From Lactobacillus sp. (GTDB lineage: Bacteria; Bacillota; Bacilli; Lactobacillales; Lactobacillaceae): DNA of 64,000 nucleotides. Made by a program: the position numbers and the translations under genes. The DNA is taken from NCBI GenBank assembly GCA_030455605.1, contig JAKDPD010000005.1:1-64000 (forward strand), given 5' to 3'. Below, piece after piece: positions 1 to 8,161 of this stretch. The notes beneath the pieces are model-generated. The model was given only the letters and a program-made list of their open reading frames with translations, did not search any database and had not been told where the DNA came from. How positions within the stretch are numbered: position 1 is the first letter of the stretch; every line of letters begins with the position of its first letter.

Positions 1-86
1 TTGTTCTTTAAAAATTTAGAAATAATAATAGATTTTTGGAACAAGTTGATAAAAAGCTCCTCATTGTAGGTGCTTGTTAGTGTTAA

Positions 87-779
87 TTAATCGTCAAGCT
101 TCTCTTTGTTAACAACCTTCAATTGCTTGTCAAAGGTATAAACAACTGGCTCACCGGTCTTCATTTCAAGATCCATAATATCAGCATCAGAAATGTTTTC
201 AATATACTTCGTTAAAGCCCGTAATGAGTTGCCATGCGCAGCAATAATGACGTTCTTGCCTGCTAACAAATCTGGTGCAATATGATCTTCCCAGAATGGC
301 ATAACGCGTTCCAAAGTAACCTTCAAGTTTTCAGCCTTTGGTACGATTTGTGGGTCAAGATCAGCATAACGACGGTCATGTGTTTGACTGAATTCAGAAT
401 CATCAGCAACTGCTGGTGGTAAAACGTCGTATGAACGACGCCAGATATGAACTTGGTCATCACCATACTTTTCAGCAGTGGCTTTCTTGTTCAAACCTTG
501 TAAAGCACCATAATGACGTTCGTTTAATCTCCAGCTCTTAGTTTCTGGAATCCAGAGTTGACCACTTTCCTCTAGTGCAAAGTGTAACGTCTTAATTGCA
601 CGTGTTAACACTGAGGTATAAGCTTGATCAAATTCCAAGCCGTGTTCCTTGAGCAGACGACCTGCCTTCTTAGCCTCTTCAACTCCCTTATCTGAAAGGT
701 TGACATCAACCCAACCGGTAAATTGGTTTGAGAGGTTCCATTCACTTTGTCCGTGACGGATTAATACTAATTTAGCCAT
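87..779 (-). CDS. gpmA: 2,3-bisphosphoglycerate-dependent phosphoglycerate mutase
   Basis: Interconverts 3- and 2-phosphoglycerate in glycolysis, in the cytosol. The N-terminus carries the family signature [12 protein letters not shown] with the phospho-accepting His, and a second His lies in AAHGNSLRA near residue 180. I start at the ATG at 779 ([10 protein letters not shown]) rather than the track's 806, because an AAAGGAG ribosome site sits just upstream of it. This gives 230 aa, the usual length for the dPGM family. It is transcribed alone; no clear terminator is visible in the 86 bases after its stop. Confidence 0.97.
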   Translation of the reverse strand: MAKLVLIRHGQSEWNLSNQFTGWVDVNLSDKGVEEAKKAGRLLKEHGLEFDQAYTSVLTRAIKTLHFALEESGQLWIPETKSWRLNERHYGALQGLNKKATAEKYGDDQVHIWRRSYDVLPPAVADDSEFSQTHDRRYADLDPQIVPKAENLKVTLERVMPFWEDHIAPDLLAGKNVIIAAHGNSLRALTKYIENISDADIMDLEMKTGEPVVYTFDKQLKVVNKEKLDD

Positions 780-918
780 GAAATATCTCCTTTGTTTATG
801 CAACACTTCACATACATTTTACACATTAAGAAAAAGAATTCCTAGTCATATTGAACATTTTGTCTGAATTAGTTGGCTTAAGAAAATTAGCCTACAGCCG
901 TAACCATTTTCTGCTAAC

Positions 919-953
919 AAAAAAGCCGCAATCTAAAATCGATTGTGGCTTTT
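919..953 (-). terminator. Rho-independent terminator of the autolysin operon
   Basis: Inverted repeat AAAAGCCGCAATC / GATTGTGGCTTTT with a 7-base loop, just after the stop of the amidase on the minus strand. A T-run follows the stem in that direction. Confidence 0.85.
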
Positions 954-964
954 CAGTCAAACGC

Positions 965-2332
965 TTAATAAAAGTTAGCGGCCTTGACCAGCGCATATGG
1001 AAAGAGCTGGTAATAATACTTCCCATGTAATTTAACCCGGCTACCATAGGTTCTCGCAATGGTTTGCCGCCGCAAAATCTGTCTGCCATAACGACGACCA
1101 TTTGCCTTGTAAAGATAGGCATTAGACTTAAGACGTCGCTCATTGCCATCAATATTAGTCGCCACCACATAACGGTTATTACCAATTTGATAGAACTTAC
1201 GTCCCCGTAAAGTTAGGCTATCGTACGCATGAACCTGACTTCCAGCTGACTTAAGGGTCCCTGTATTATGACCATTGGCTTGATAGACATAAGCCGCATG
1301 ACCTAAGCGTCTTAGCTGATCATCAAGATTATAAGCGACGATGTAACGATACCGGCTCACTTGATAGAACTTACGCCCGGCAAACATCCGAGTACCATAG
1401 ACCGTCACTTCGCTACCACTTGCCTTGTGGGTACTGGTAACATGCCCGGCACTATTATAGAGATAAGCCGCATGAACCAATCTTCTCGTATGTCCTTGTG
1501 GTAATGGTGGGAGTGGCTTCTGTGACTGGGAACTTGCTTGTTTATTACTTGAGGTACTCGTCTTAGCATTGGTTGAGGCTTGACTAGAACTACTGCTGTT
1601 GCCAGCATCATTCGTGGTACCTGATTGCTGATTATAATAGTGGACAATCAAGTCAAAAAACTCACCCATGCTGTAATCCCAGCGGTGGAAATAGCCAATG
1701 GGGTCAGTATGGTCAGTCCCGCCTAAAATGTTAGAGACGGCATTATGTGTCCAGATGGTCGCGGTCGATGCATTTTGCGACGTTGCGCGAATCGGCTTTA
1801 AATTGTATTGGTGCAACAATCCGGCAATATAAATCGCATCATTATTAACGGACTTCGCAAACTTGTCACGGGTATTCACTTCAGCTAGCTCAACTTGGAT
1901 GAAGCGGCTATTAGCAACTGGGCCCGCACCCCATACGCCAAGCTTTGGTGACATCAGTTGAATCACTTGTTTGTCATCAACAATCGCATGCACATAGGTT
2001 TCTGATGAAGCCCAATTGTTGTTAAAGTACTGGGCCTCATCCCAAGCGGTCGCATCTGGCGTCGCGGTTTCGTGTATGACAATACCGTTAGGTTGATGAT
2101 TTGACGTCCCATAAGAAAAACTGGAAAAAGGATGGTAAGCCATGCCGCGCTGTTTTAATAACTTTGTCAGTGAGCTGACACCCACATACCGATTTTGTAC
2201 GGCTAAGCTATTAATCGAGGCCGCACCACTAACCTGGCTGTCACCCCATTTGGACCAGCTGAAACCAGCAACGCCAATCACTGCTACCAATGCTAAAATA
2301 ATGGCCACTCGTGTTTGCTTCAATAAAGCCAT
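965..2332 (-). CDS. N-acetylmuramoyl-L-alanine amidase with C-terminal SLAP repeats
   Basis: Predicted secreted autolysin that cuts the amide bond between MurNAc and the stem peptide. An N-terminal hydrophobic segment (residues 8-24) acts as signal or anchor. An amidase_2/PGRP-type domain spans about 60-230, with candidate zinc ligands in VIHETA, WTHN and GGTDHTDP. A Ser/Thr/Gln-rich linker follows, then three repeats of the pattern AYLYNSAG...GRKFYQV, typical of SLAP domains that bind the wall non-covalently. A GAGAGG ribosome site precedes the ATG. It lies 16 bases after the glucosaminidase, so the two are probably co-transcribed. Confidence 0.9.
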   Translation of the reverse strand: MALLKQTRVAIILALVAVIGVAGFSWSKWGDSQVSGAASINSLAVQNRYVGVSSLTKLLKQRGMAYHPFSSFSYGTSNHQPNGIVIHETATPDATAWDEAQYFNNNWASSETYVHAIVDDKQVIQLMSPKLGVWGAGPVANSRFIQVELAEVNTRDKFAKSVNNDAIYIAGLLHQYNLKPIRATSQNASTATIWTHNAVSNILGGTDHTDPIGYFHRWDYSMGEFFDLIVHYYNQQSGTTNDAGNSSSSSQASTNAKTSTSSNKQASSQSQKPLPPLPQGHTRRLVHAAYLYNSAGHVTSTHKASGSEVTVYGTRMFAGRKFYQVSRYRYIVAYNLDDQLRRLGHAAYVYQANGHNTGTLKSAGSQVHAYDSLTLRGRKFYQIGNNRYVVATNIDGNERRLKSNAYLYKANGRRYGRQILRRQTIARTYGSRVKLHGKYYYQLFPYALVKAANFY

Positions 2333-2348
2333 AAACGCCTCTCAATCT

Positions 2349-3653
2349 TTAGAAATTAGTACGCTTGATATACTGGTTTCTACCAACTAGGTAGTAAGCT
2401 TTGCCAGCAAGTGAAACAGTGTCGCCATAAGTTCTAATTGCTAAACCTACTCGGTAAGTTCTTTTACCAACTCGGCGCCTTGCACTGTTATAAAGGTATG
2501 CACGGCGTCTTAAAATACGGCCAGTACCATCAATATTTCCAGCGGCTAAATACTTGTGACCAGCCAGCTCATAATATTTATGACCAAAAATCAGCACATA
2601 TCCATATGTATTAACATAAGAGCCAGCGGCGACATTACCAGCCACCCGTTTACGGTTAAGTCCGTAGAGATAAGCACGATGTACCACTAGCAAGCGGCGA
2701 CTCTTCTTAGTGGTAAAGTAGCGAACGTTAGTATGCTTAGTATGCTTGGGTTTCTTAACTTTTTTAGGTTTCTTGACGACCACTGGCTTAGGAGCCGGTA
2801 CCTTCGGTTTAGCAGGTGTTTTCGGTTTAGCGGGTTGCGATGTCTGTTGCCCACCCGGCGTCGTGCTGACGACAGTATTGTTAACCCAGCCTAGACCTGC
2901 TAGATGCAGACGCTTAGAGCCATCAGGGTAAGAAATCATTTTATCAACGACATACTTTTGACCCTTGACAATGTTGCCACTCACCCAAGTGACATCATGA
3001 TTAGTCGGTGCCCCGTAAGTATGGGCATTTTGACTTGCATAGTAAGTGGTATTAGGCCAGCTAATCGTCGGATCATATTGATTTAACCCGGATTGACTAA
3101 CAAGTTTTCCAATTTTAGTTATATAGTCATGAGCCGTTGCATAAGCTTTTAGGCCCTTTACAGCCGTACTATAAGAATTAGAATTTTCTAAAAATGTCTT
3201 GCTGTAATAGTTAGGGTTATAGCGTAATACTGCTCCGTTGTCATCATAGGAAGCTTCATATGAAGGGTACTTTCGAAAAGCAGCCATGATGTTATACTTT
3301 TTACCATTAACTGTTTCTTCCCCAGTCTTCATTATAATTTGCTCACCCGTCCAGCCATTACCAACTTTAATCCCAAAAAGATTATTAGCTTGCACGGCCA
3401 GACCTGAAGCGCCCCAACCAGACTCCCAAATAGACTGAGAAATCATAACTGAAGGGTAAACACCGTACTTCTTGGCTGCACGTTGTGCCTGCCCAATCGC
3501 AATTTGCAAAAATTGTTGAGGATTAGGAACGAAATCCGCCGAGACTGTTGTCAACTGGGCTGCCTTAAATCCCGTCACCCCAGTGGCTACTGGGCCAGCA
3601 ACGCCTGCAAGCATGGTCGCTACCGCTATCTTATTGATTAGTTTATGTCTCAT
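2349..3653 (-). CDS. GH73 endo-beta-N-acetylglucosaminidase with SLAP repeats
   Basis: Predicted peptidoglycan hydrolase that cleaves glycan strands. It has a signal peptide (MRHKLINK then a hydrophobic stretch), a GH73/LytG-like domain at about 45-200 with the catalytic Glu in SIWESGWG, a short SH3-like segment ending in LGWVNNTVV, a Lys/Pro-rich linker, and two C-terminal SLAP-type repeats with the HRAYLYG pattern. The start at 3653 gives about 10 bases to a GAGGAGGGG ribosome site; the ATG at 3662 would be too close to it, and the track start at 3689 lies inside a palindrome. It is the first gene of a two-autolysin operon. Confidence 0.9.
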   Translation of the reverse strand: MRHKLINKIAVATMLAGVAGPVATGVTGFKAAQLTTVSADFVPNPQQFLQIAIGQAQRAAKKYGVYPSVMISQSIWESGWGASGLAVQANNLFGIKVGNGWTGEQIIMKTGEETVNGKKYNIMAAFRKYPSYEASYDDNGAVLRYNPNYYSKTFLENSNSYSTAVKGLKAYATAHDYITKIGKLVSQSGLNQYDPTISWPNTTYYASQNAHTYGAPTNHDVTWVSGNIVKGQKYVVDKMISYPDGSKRLHLAGLGWVNNTVVSTTPGGQQTSQPAKPKTPAKPKVPAPKPVVVKKPKKVKKPKHTKHTNVRYFTTKKSRRLLVVHRAYLYGLNRKRVAGNVAAGSYVNTYGYVLIFGHKYYELAGHKYLAAGNIDGTGRILRRRAYLYNSARRRVGKRTYRVGLAIRTYGDTVSLAGKAYYLVGRNQYIKRTNF

Positions 3654-3684
3654 ACTCACCATTCCCCTCCTCTCATAGATGCTC

Positions 3685-3700
3685 TTCATTGTACAATGAA
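3685..3700. promoter_or_regulatory. 16-bp perfect palindrome upstream of the glucosaminidase
   Basis: TTCATTGTACAATGAA is an exact inverted repeat with no loop, placed between the AT-rich promoter region and the ribosome site of the autolysin operon. It could be an operator for a dimeric regulator. I cannot assign the regulator. Confidence 0.4.
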
Positions 3701-3790
3701 CTAAATTTTAAACAACCGAATTATAATTTCTGTAGTCAAAAAGTAATATTTCAAGCGATATCATGGCTAATAAAATAATTGATGCGCGCA

Positions 3791-3817
3791 AAAAAGGCGA
3801 CCTTACGGTCGTCTTTT
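3791..3817. terminator. Terminator after DUF2922 gene
   Basis: AAAAAGGCGACC, TTAC loop, GGTCGTCTTTT. It sits downstream of the DUF2922 gene on the minus strand and separates it from the autolysin operon promoter. Confidence 0.8.
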
Positions 3818-3880
3818 CATTGCAATGAGCCATGCTGTCACATGTTACAACACAGGTGCCATATTTTTAACCCTAACCGA

Positions 3881-4114
3881 CTAATCTGCATGATTACCAA
3901 AAATACCTGTAACGGTTCGTTCAATGTATTCAGCAGCTTTTGGAGTTTGATACAAATCCACCCCTCTTTTGGCAAAGATGTTGGCTTGTGTAATGGCCTT
4001 CATAGCAGCCACGACAACCGGCTCTTCCAAGTTATCTAATGCGGGTAACGACCATGAGCCTTGCTTACCAGCACCATTTAAAAACACCAATCTTAAAGTT
4101 TTAGTTGTTGTCAT
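3881..4114 (-). CDS. DUF2922 family small protein
   Basis: A 77-aa protein starting MTTTKTLRLVFLNGAGK, which fits the DUF2922 family. The function is unknown. The start has a GGGGGA ribosome site. It follows a DUF1659 gene by 31 bases; this pair is common side by side in Firmicutes, so the two products probably act together. No signal peptide or membrane segment is seen, so a cytosolic location is inferred. Confidence 0.8.
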   Translation of the reverse strand: MTTTKTLRLVFLNGAGKQGSWSLPALDNLEEPVVVAAMKAITQANIFAKRGVDLYQTPKAAEYIERTVTGIFGNHAD

Positions 4115-4145
4115 ATTTGTTCCCCCAAAAAAGTAACGAATAGAA

Positions 4146-4364
4146 TTACTCAGCTAATGCTGGCGTCATTGGAATCATTTGGTGCTGTAGCAAGCCAACC
4201 CCGTTGAGTTGGTCTCCCCGCAGGCGAGCTAGGGCTGAACCGACTTCTTGTAGTTGGGCGCTGGTCACATCAAGTTTGACGTTGGCATAAGTTTGCTTTT
4301 TCAAGCCGTCTTTATACTTGTCGTTTGCAAAGGTAAAGACAACTTCTTGGGTCACTAATTGCAT
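4146..4364 (-). CDS. DUF1659 family small protein
   Basis: A 72-aa protein of the DUF1659 type (FTFANDKYKDGLKKQTYANV, then an alpha-helical middle). The track start is a GTG at 4367. The ATG at 4364 is preferred because it is 8 bases from GGAG. It is the first gene of a two-gene operon with DUF2922. The role is unknown, and the sequence offers no catalytic motif. Confidence 0.78.
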   Translation of the reverse strand: MQLVTQEVVFTFANDKYKDGLKKQTYANVKLDVTSAQLQEVGSALARLRGDQLNGVGLLQHQMIPMTPALAE

Positions 4365-4417
4365 CACAATGGCTCCTTCACTTAATCCTCGTGGGTGTTT
4401 TCGGGTTTTGGTGTAAT

Positions 4418-4431
4418 TAACTGCGCAGTTA
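4418..4431. promoter_or_regulatory. 14-bp palindrome between divergent genes
   Basis: TAACTGCGCAGTTA is a perfect palindrome in the 195-bp gap between the DUF1659 gene (minus) and the Ser-rich protein gene (plus). It lies upstream of the DUF1659 ribosome site, so an operator is possible. A TTGTCA hexamer (minus strand, 4490-4495) upstream could be a -35 element for that operon. Confidence 0.3.
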
Positions 4432-4516
4432 GCTTACATTAATACTAACGATTGAGTGACAGGAAATTAAACAGATTATTTTAATTTATTGACAAAATAT
4501 TTGATACGCAAAATTC

Positions 4517-4525
4517 TGGTATAAT
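4517..4525 (+). promoter_or_regulatory. Extended -10 promoter
   Basis: TGGTATAAT (TG-N-TATAAT) lies 35 bases before the start of the gene at 4560. A TTGACA at 4489 is 25 bases away, too far to be its -35 partner, so the extended -10 probably carries recognition. Confidence 0.65.
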
Positions 4526-4559
4526 ATGGAGCTAGAGCATTATTTGGGAGGTAATTGAT

Positions 4560-5501
4560 ATGAAGAAATCGACTTTAGTCGCCACTGCAACTGTCATCAT
4601 CCTAGCCGTACTTGGCGGTGGTATCTTTTTTGCCAACAGACAAGCTAAACAAGGACGAACCAACACAGCTTACAATAGTGCAATGACCAATGGTAAAACA
4701 GCGGTCGTGCAAAAACATTACGACGCAGCGATGACTGCTTTTAACCAAGCTTATAGCATTAAAGCAACTCCACTGGCTAACACATATGCCAGCCAAGCGG
4801 AACATATGGCGACTGCCACCGCTGATCTTAAACGTGGCGCCTATCAGTTAGCCCTTAGCGCAATTAAGCGCGTCTTAGCACCTGCAAATGGCTACAGCTT
4901 ACTGCGGCAACAAGCACGGACCCTCAAGAGCAGTGTTCTTAGTGCCAAAGACAACTACGAGCATGAAATTAAGCCGTTAATGGAAAATGCCCTAAAAGCT
5001 GAAAATAAGGGGAGCTATCAAGCAGCAGTAGGATATTACCAACAAGTATTAGCCCTACCATATATCACCGGCAGCGCCTACCGGCGTTATCTAGCTGAAG
5101 CTAAACAAGGGTTAAAAGATGCCAAGGCGCAAGCAGATAGTAATGATGCTAGTGATAATTCATCAAGCAGTTCATCAAGCAGTTCATCTAACAGCTCATC
5201 TAACAGCTCAGCAAGTAGTAAAACCAAGAACACCAAGAAACAAAAAATAGCTCGAAATAAACAACCTAAAACGCCTGTTGAAGGCAAAGGTGCCACTACT
5301 GGTGATCAAAAAGTCCAAGGTAAGACCGTTGACAGTACTATGGTTGAAGCCATCCGGAAACAGCTAAATCAATTAGGCTTTTATGCCAACTCTTGGAGCC
5401 CACAAGATATTATTAATCTTTACCGTCAAGCAGCTGCTAACGGCCACACGCAACCGAGCCAAATTACAGCTGAAGATGTCCGTAATTGGCTACAGAAATA
5501 G
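4560..5501 (+). CDS. Membrane-anchored TPR-like protein with Ser-rich linker
   Basis: 313 aa with no assignable function. An N-terminal hydrophobic segment (residues 5-25) suggests a single anchor with the rest outside the membrane. Residues about 35-190 form helical repeats with the TPR-like pattern YDAAMTAFNQAY and YQAAVGYYQQVL. Then comes a Ser/Asn-rich linker encoded by near-repeats of TCATCAAGCAGT, a Lys-rich basic stretch, and a conserved-looking C-terminal helical region starting near TVDSTMVEAIRKQ. GGGAGG precedes the ATG. It may tether a partner to the cell surface, which is inference only. Confidence 0.75.
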   Translation: MKKSTLVATATVIILAVLGGGIFFANRQAKQGRTNTAYNSAMTNGKTAVVQKHYDAAMTAFNQAYSIKATPLANTYASQAEHMATATADLKRGAYQLALSAIKRVLAPANGYSLLRQQARTLKSSVLSAKDNYEHEIKPLMENALKAENKGSYQAAVGYYQQVLALPYITGSAYRRYLAEAKQGLKDAKAQADSNDASDNSSSSSSSSSSNSSSNSSASSKTKNTKKQKIARNKQPKTPVEGKGATTGDQKVQGKTVDSTMVEAIRKQLNQLGFYANSWSPQDIINLYRQAAANGHTQPSQITAEDVRNWLQK

Positions 5502-5581
5502 CGATTTAGTTGCTTTTCTATGCTAAACTAGGTAAGATATTAGTGACTTTTATCTGAATTTTTATAAAGGAGCGCACTACC

Positions 5582-6001
5582 TTGACTGAAGAAGAAAAAA
5601 ATACGCAAGCTGAAGCTGACGATGATTTACTTAAAGTCGTCATGCCTGAAGCTGATCGCGTCACCATGCCCGAGGAAACTTATCAAGAACAACCTGAGTA
5701 TCTTAAGAACTTCACTAACTTTTATATCTCAGAATTTGATCAGCACGACTTAGAGTTAATGAATCTATTTGATACTGATCACAATATGGTAGATATTAAT
5801 CAATACCTGATTAATAATAAAGTGCTCTCACGCCGTTCACTCATTAAGCACATCTTGCATCGTCACGCCGATAACTTCTTAAGTTTATTGGCTGAAATTG
5901 AAAAAGAAGCTGAAGTCAAGCCTGCTGAAATGACTGATTACGCTGATTGGGAGAAATGGTACGAAAAACGTCGGCAACAAATCCCTGGTTCTTTATCTTA
6001 A
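5582..6001 (+). CDS. Hypothetical acidic protein
   Basis: 139 aa, highly acidic at the N-terminus (MTEEEKNTQAEADDD), predicted soluble, with no family I recognise. It uses a TTG start with AAAGGAG about 10 bases upstream. It ends before a strong terminator at 6044, which separates it from kup, so it is probably a single-gene unit or the end of the preceding gene's transcript. Confidence 0.65.
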   Translation: MTEEEKNTQAEADDDLLKVVMPEADRVTMPEETYQEQPEYLKNFTNFYISEFDQHDLELMNLFDTDHNMVDINQYLINNKVLSRRSLIKHILHRHADNFLSLLAEIEKEAEVKPAEMTDYADWEKWYEKRRQQIPGSLS

Positions 6002-6043
6002 TGCTTGCCTAACTGACTCAAATGTCGGAAAATAGATTCCATT

Positions 6044-6070
6044 AAAGAATGTCATTTGACATTCTTTTTT
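6044..6070 (+). terminator. Terminator between the acidic protein gene and kup
   Basis: AAAGAATGTC, ATTT loop, GACATTCTTT followed by a T-run. The track's ATG for the next gene (6049) falls inside this stem, which argues for the later start at 6100. Confidence 0.85.
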
Positions 6071-6099
6071 TAATTATTCCAGCTTTGAAGGAGCATATT

Positions 6100-8106
6100 A
6101 TGGATTCAACTAAAAAGCGACTCACCGCTGCTGGGTTTCTAATCACCATTGGGATTGTCTATGGCGATATTGGAACTAGCCCACTCTACGTCATGAAAGC
6201 AATTCTAGCCGAAAATGGCGGCATTGCAAATGCCAGTCGTGAATTGATTATTGGTGCCATTTCATTGATTCTATGGACCGTAACCTTACTAACGACAGTC
6301 AAATACGTGTTAATTGCCTTAAAGGCAACCAACCATGGTGAAGGTGGCATCTTTGCACTTTACGCCTTAGTGCGTAAACGTGCCAAATGGCTCGTCATTC
6401 CCGCCCTAGTTGGCGGTGCTGCGTTGCTAGCAGATGGTACCCTAACGCCTGCCGTTACGGTAACGACTTCAATTGAAGGACTGAAAGGGATGATGTTTGG
6501 CAAACACGTCCTGGTCTCAACTCAGAGTCAGGTATTGGTGATTACCATCGCTATTTTATTACTGCTCTTTGTCATTCAACGCATGGGAACCACCTTAATT
6601 GGACGTGGGTTTGGGCCAATCATGATTCTCTGGTTTGGTTTTTTAGGCATCATTGGGATTATTAATGTGGCTCATGATTGGTCCATCCTAGAAGCAATCA
6701 ATCCTATCTGGGCGGTTCGTATTCTATTTAGTCCAATGAATAAAGTCGGAGTCTTTATTTTGGGATCGGTCTTCCTGGCGACCACGGGGGCAGAAGCTTT
6801 ATATTCTGATGTTGGTCATGTGGGTAAAGCCAACATTATTGGCTCTTGGCCATTTGTCTTTGCCTGTCTCACCCTTAATTATCTGGGCCAAGGCGTGTGG
6901 ATTTTACAGCACACGGGTTTTCAAAACTCTACAGCCGATTTTAATCCCTTCTTCGAAGCAGTGCCGCTACCATTTCGTTTGTTTGCCATTATTTTAGCAA
7001 CCTTTGCGGCGATTATTGCGTCACAAGCTTTAATTACCGGGTCGTTCACCCTCGTCTCCGAAGCCAGTGGGTTAAAGTTCCTCCCGAAAATGAACATCAC
7101 TTACCCTTCTAATGAACATGGTCAGATCTATATTCCAGCTGTGAATAAAATGCTATGTATTGCGACAATTGCCATCGTTTTATTCTTCCGGACTTCGCAA
7201 CATATGGAAGCTGCTTATGGTTTAGCCATTACGGTCACCATGCTGATGACAACGGTACTGTTAACCGAATACTTGGGTAATAAAGGCTTTGCTTGGCCTT
7301 GGCGTGCCCTGTTCCTCATCTTCTTTGGCTTAATTGAGGTCATGTTCTTAATTTCAAGTCTGGTAAAATTCGTTCATGGGGGTTATGTTACCGTCATTAT
7401 TGCTGGACTCATTGGCATTATCATGTATATCTGGTTCTTTGGGAATAAAGTTCGCGACAAACGTGAAGCTAAAGATTTTTATGTCCGCTTAGACGAATAC
7501 ACGACGATGCTGACTGAACTCTCACATGATACAGATTATCCCACTTATGCCACCAATTTAGTCTACATGGCCAAGGTAAAGAATAATGAATTTATCAAGC
7601 GTGAAATTCTCTATTCTATCTTAGATAAGCGCCCCAAGCGAGCTAGTGCTTATTGGTTCGTGACCGTAAATGTCACGAATGAACCTTACACGGCGCGTTA
7701 TGCCATCAACACTTTCGGCACCAAAAATGTGATTAATATTCAGCTCTACTTGGGATTTAAGAAACAGGCCAGCGTGAATATCTACTTACGACAAATTGTC
7801 CACGATTTAATTGCTGACGGGACGATTGAAGCACAACCACAAGCCTATACCACGACGCCAGGGCGTGATGTCGGTGACTTCTCCTTTGTCATTGTGAATG
7901 ATGTTGTCAGTCCCCAAACACAGCTTACAGGCTATGAAAAATGGATTGTCACGGCTCGTGTCTGGCTGCAAAACCTCTCTAGCAATCCAGCCTCATGGTT
8001 TGGGCTCGAGTATGCCGATACTGTGATTGAACGCGTACCACTGATTTTAGGGGCACCTAATCCTTCTTATATCAGAAGAATTAAGCCGACCACTCACAAA
8101 GCTTAA
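6100..8106 (+). CDS. kup: KUP family potassium uptake protein
   Basis: Predicted K+/H+ symporter in the cell membrane. The first 430 residues hold about 12 hydrophobic segments, opening with the family motif GIVYGDIGTSPLYV. The last 200 residues are a soluble C-terminal domain, as in other Kup proteins. I start at 6100 (MDSTKKRLTAAG) because AAGGAG lies 7 bases upstream, giving 668 aa, the normal length. No c-di-AMP riboswitch is visible in the short upstream gap. Confidence 0.95.
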   Translation: MDSTKKRLTAAGFLITIGIVYGDIGTSPLYVMKAILAENGGIANASRELIIGAISLILWTVTLLTTVKYVLIALKATNHGEGGIFALYALVRKRAKWLVIPALVGGAALLADGTLTPAVTVTTSIEGLKGMMFGKHVLVSTQSQVLVITIAILLLLFVIQRMGTTLIGRGFGPIMILWFGFLGIIGIINVAHDWSILEAINPIWAVRILFSPMNKVGVFILGSVFLATTGAEALYSDVGHVGKANIIGSWPFVFACLTLNYLGQGVWILQHTGFQNSTADFNPFFEAVPLPFRLFAIILATFAAIIASQALITGSFTLVSEASGLKFLPKMNITYPSNEHGQIYIPAVNKMLCIATIAIVLFFRTSQHMEAAYGLAITVTMLMTTVLLTEYLGNKGFAWPWRALFLIFFGLIEVMFLISSLVKFVHGGYVTVIIAGLIGIIMYIWFFGNKVRDKREAKDFYVRLDEYTTMLTELSHDTDYPTYATNLVYMAKVKNNEFIKREILYSILDKRPKRASAYWFVTVNVTNEPYTARYAINTFGTKNVINIQLYLGFKKQASVNIYLRQIVHDLIADGTIEAQPQAYTTTPGRDVGDFSFVIVNDVVSPQTQLTGYEKWIVTARVWLQNLSSNPASWFGLEYADTVIERVPLILGAPNPSYIRRIKPTTHKA

Positions 8107-8113
8107 CCATTCA

Positions 8114-8148
8114 AAAAAGTCACGACAACTAAGTTATCGTGACTTTTT
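8114..8148. terminator. Bidirectional terminator, kup/pepO
   Basis: AAAAAGTCACGA and TCGTGACTTTTT around a 10-base loop, between two convergent genes. A- and T-runs on both sides allow it to serve both strands. Confidence 0.88.
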
Positions 8149-8161
8149 GATTAGCTCATCA

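Noticed and set aside
892-1185. 97-aa minus-strand ORF overlapping the amidase end
   Set aside because: It covers a terminator and runs out of frame within the SLAP repeats of the real gene.
2346-3653. SLAP repeats of the two autolysins as a DNA-level repeat family
   Set aside because: Similarity is at protein level; the nucleotide copies differ too much to call a DNA repeat.
4489-4494. TTGACA as -35 of the gene at 4560
   Set aside because: The spacer to TATAAT would be 25 bases; the extended -10 explains the promoter better.
5087-5296. Leu-rich 69-aa ORF on the minus strand
   Set aside because: It is the antisense shadow of the Ser-rich linker codons; the LLDELLDELL repeats come from TCATCTAACAGC units.
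6049-6099. Upstream ATG of kup given in the ORF track
   Set aside because: It lies in the stem of a terminator and has no ribosome site; the ATG at 6100 has AAGGAG and gives normal Kup length.
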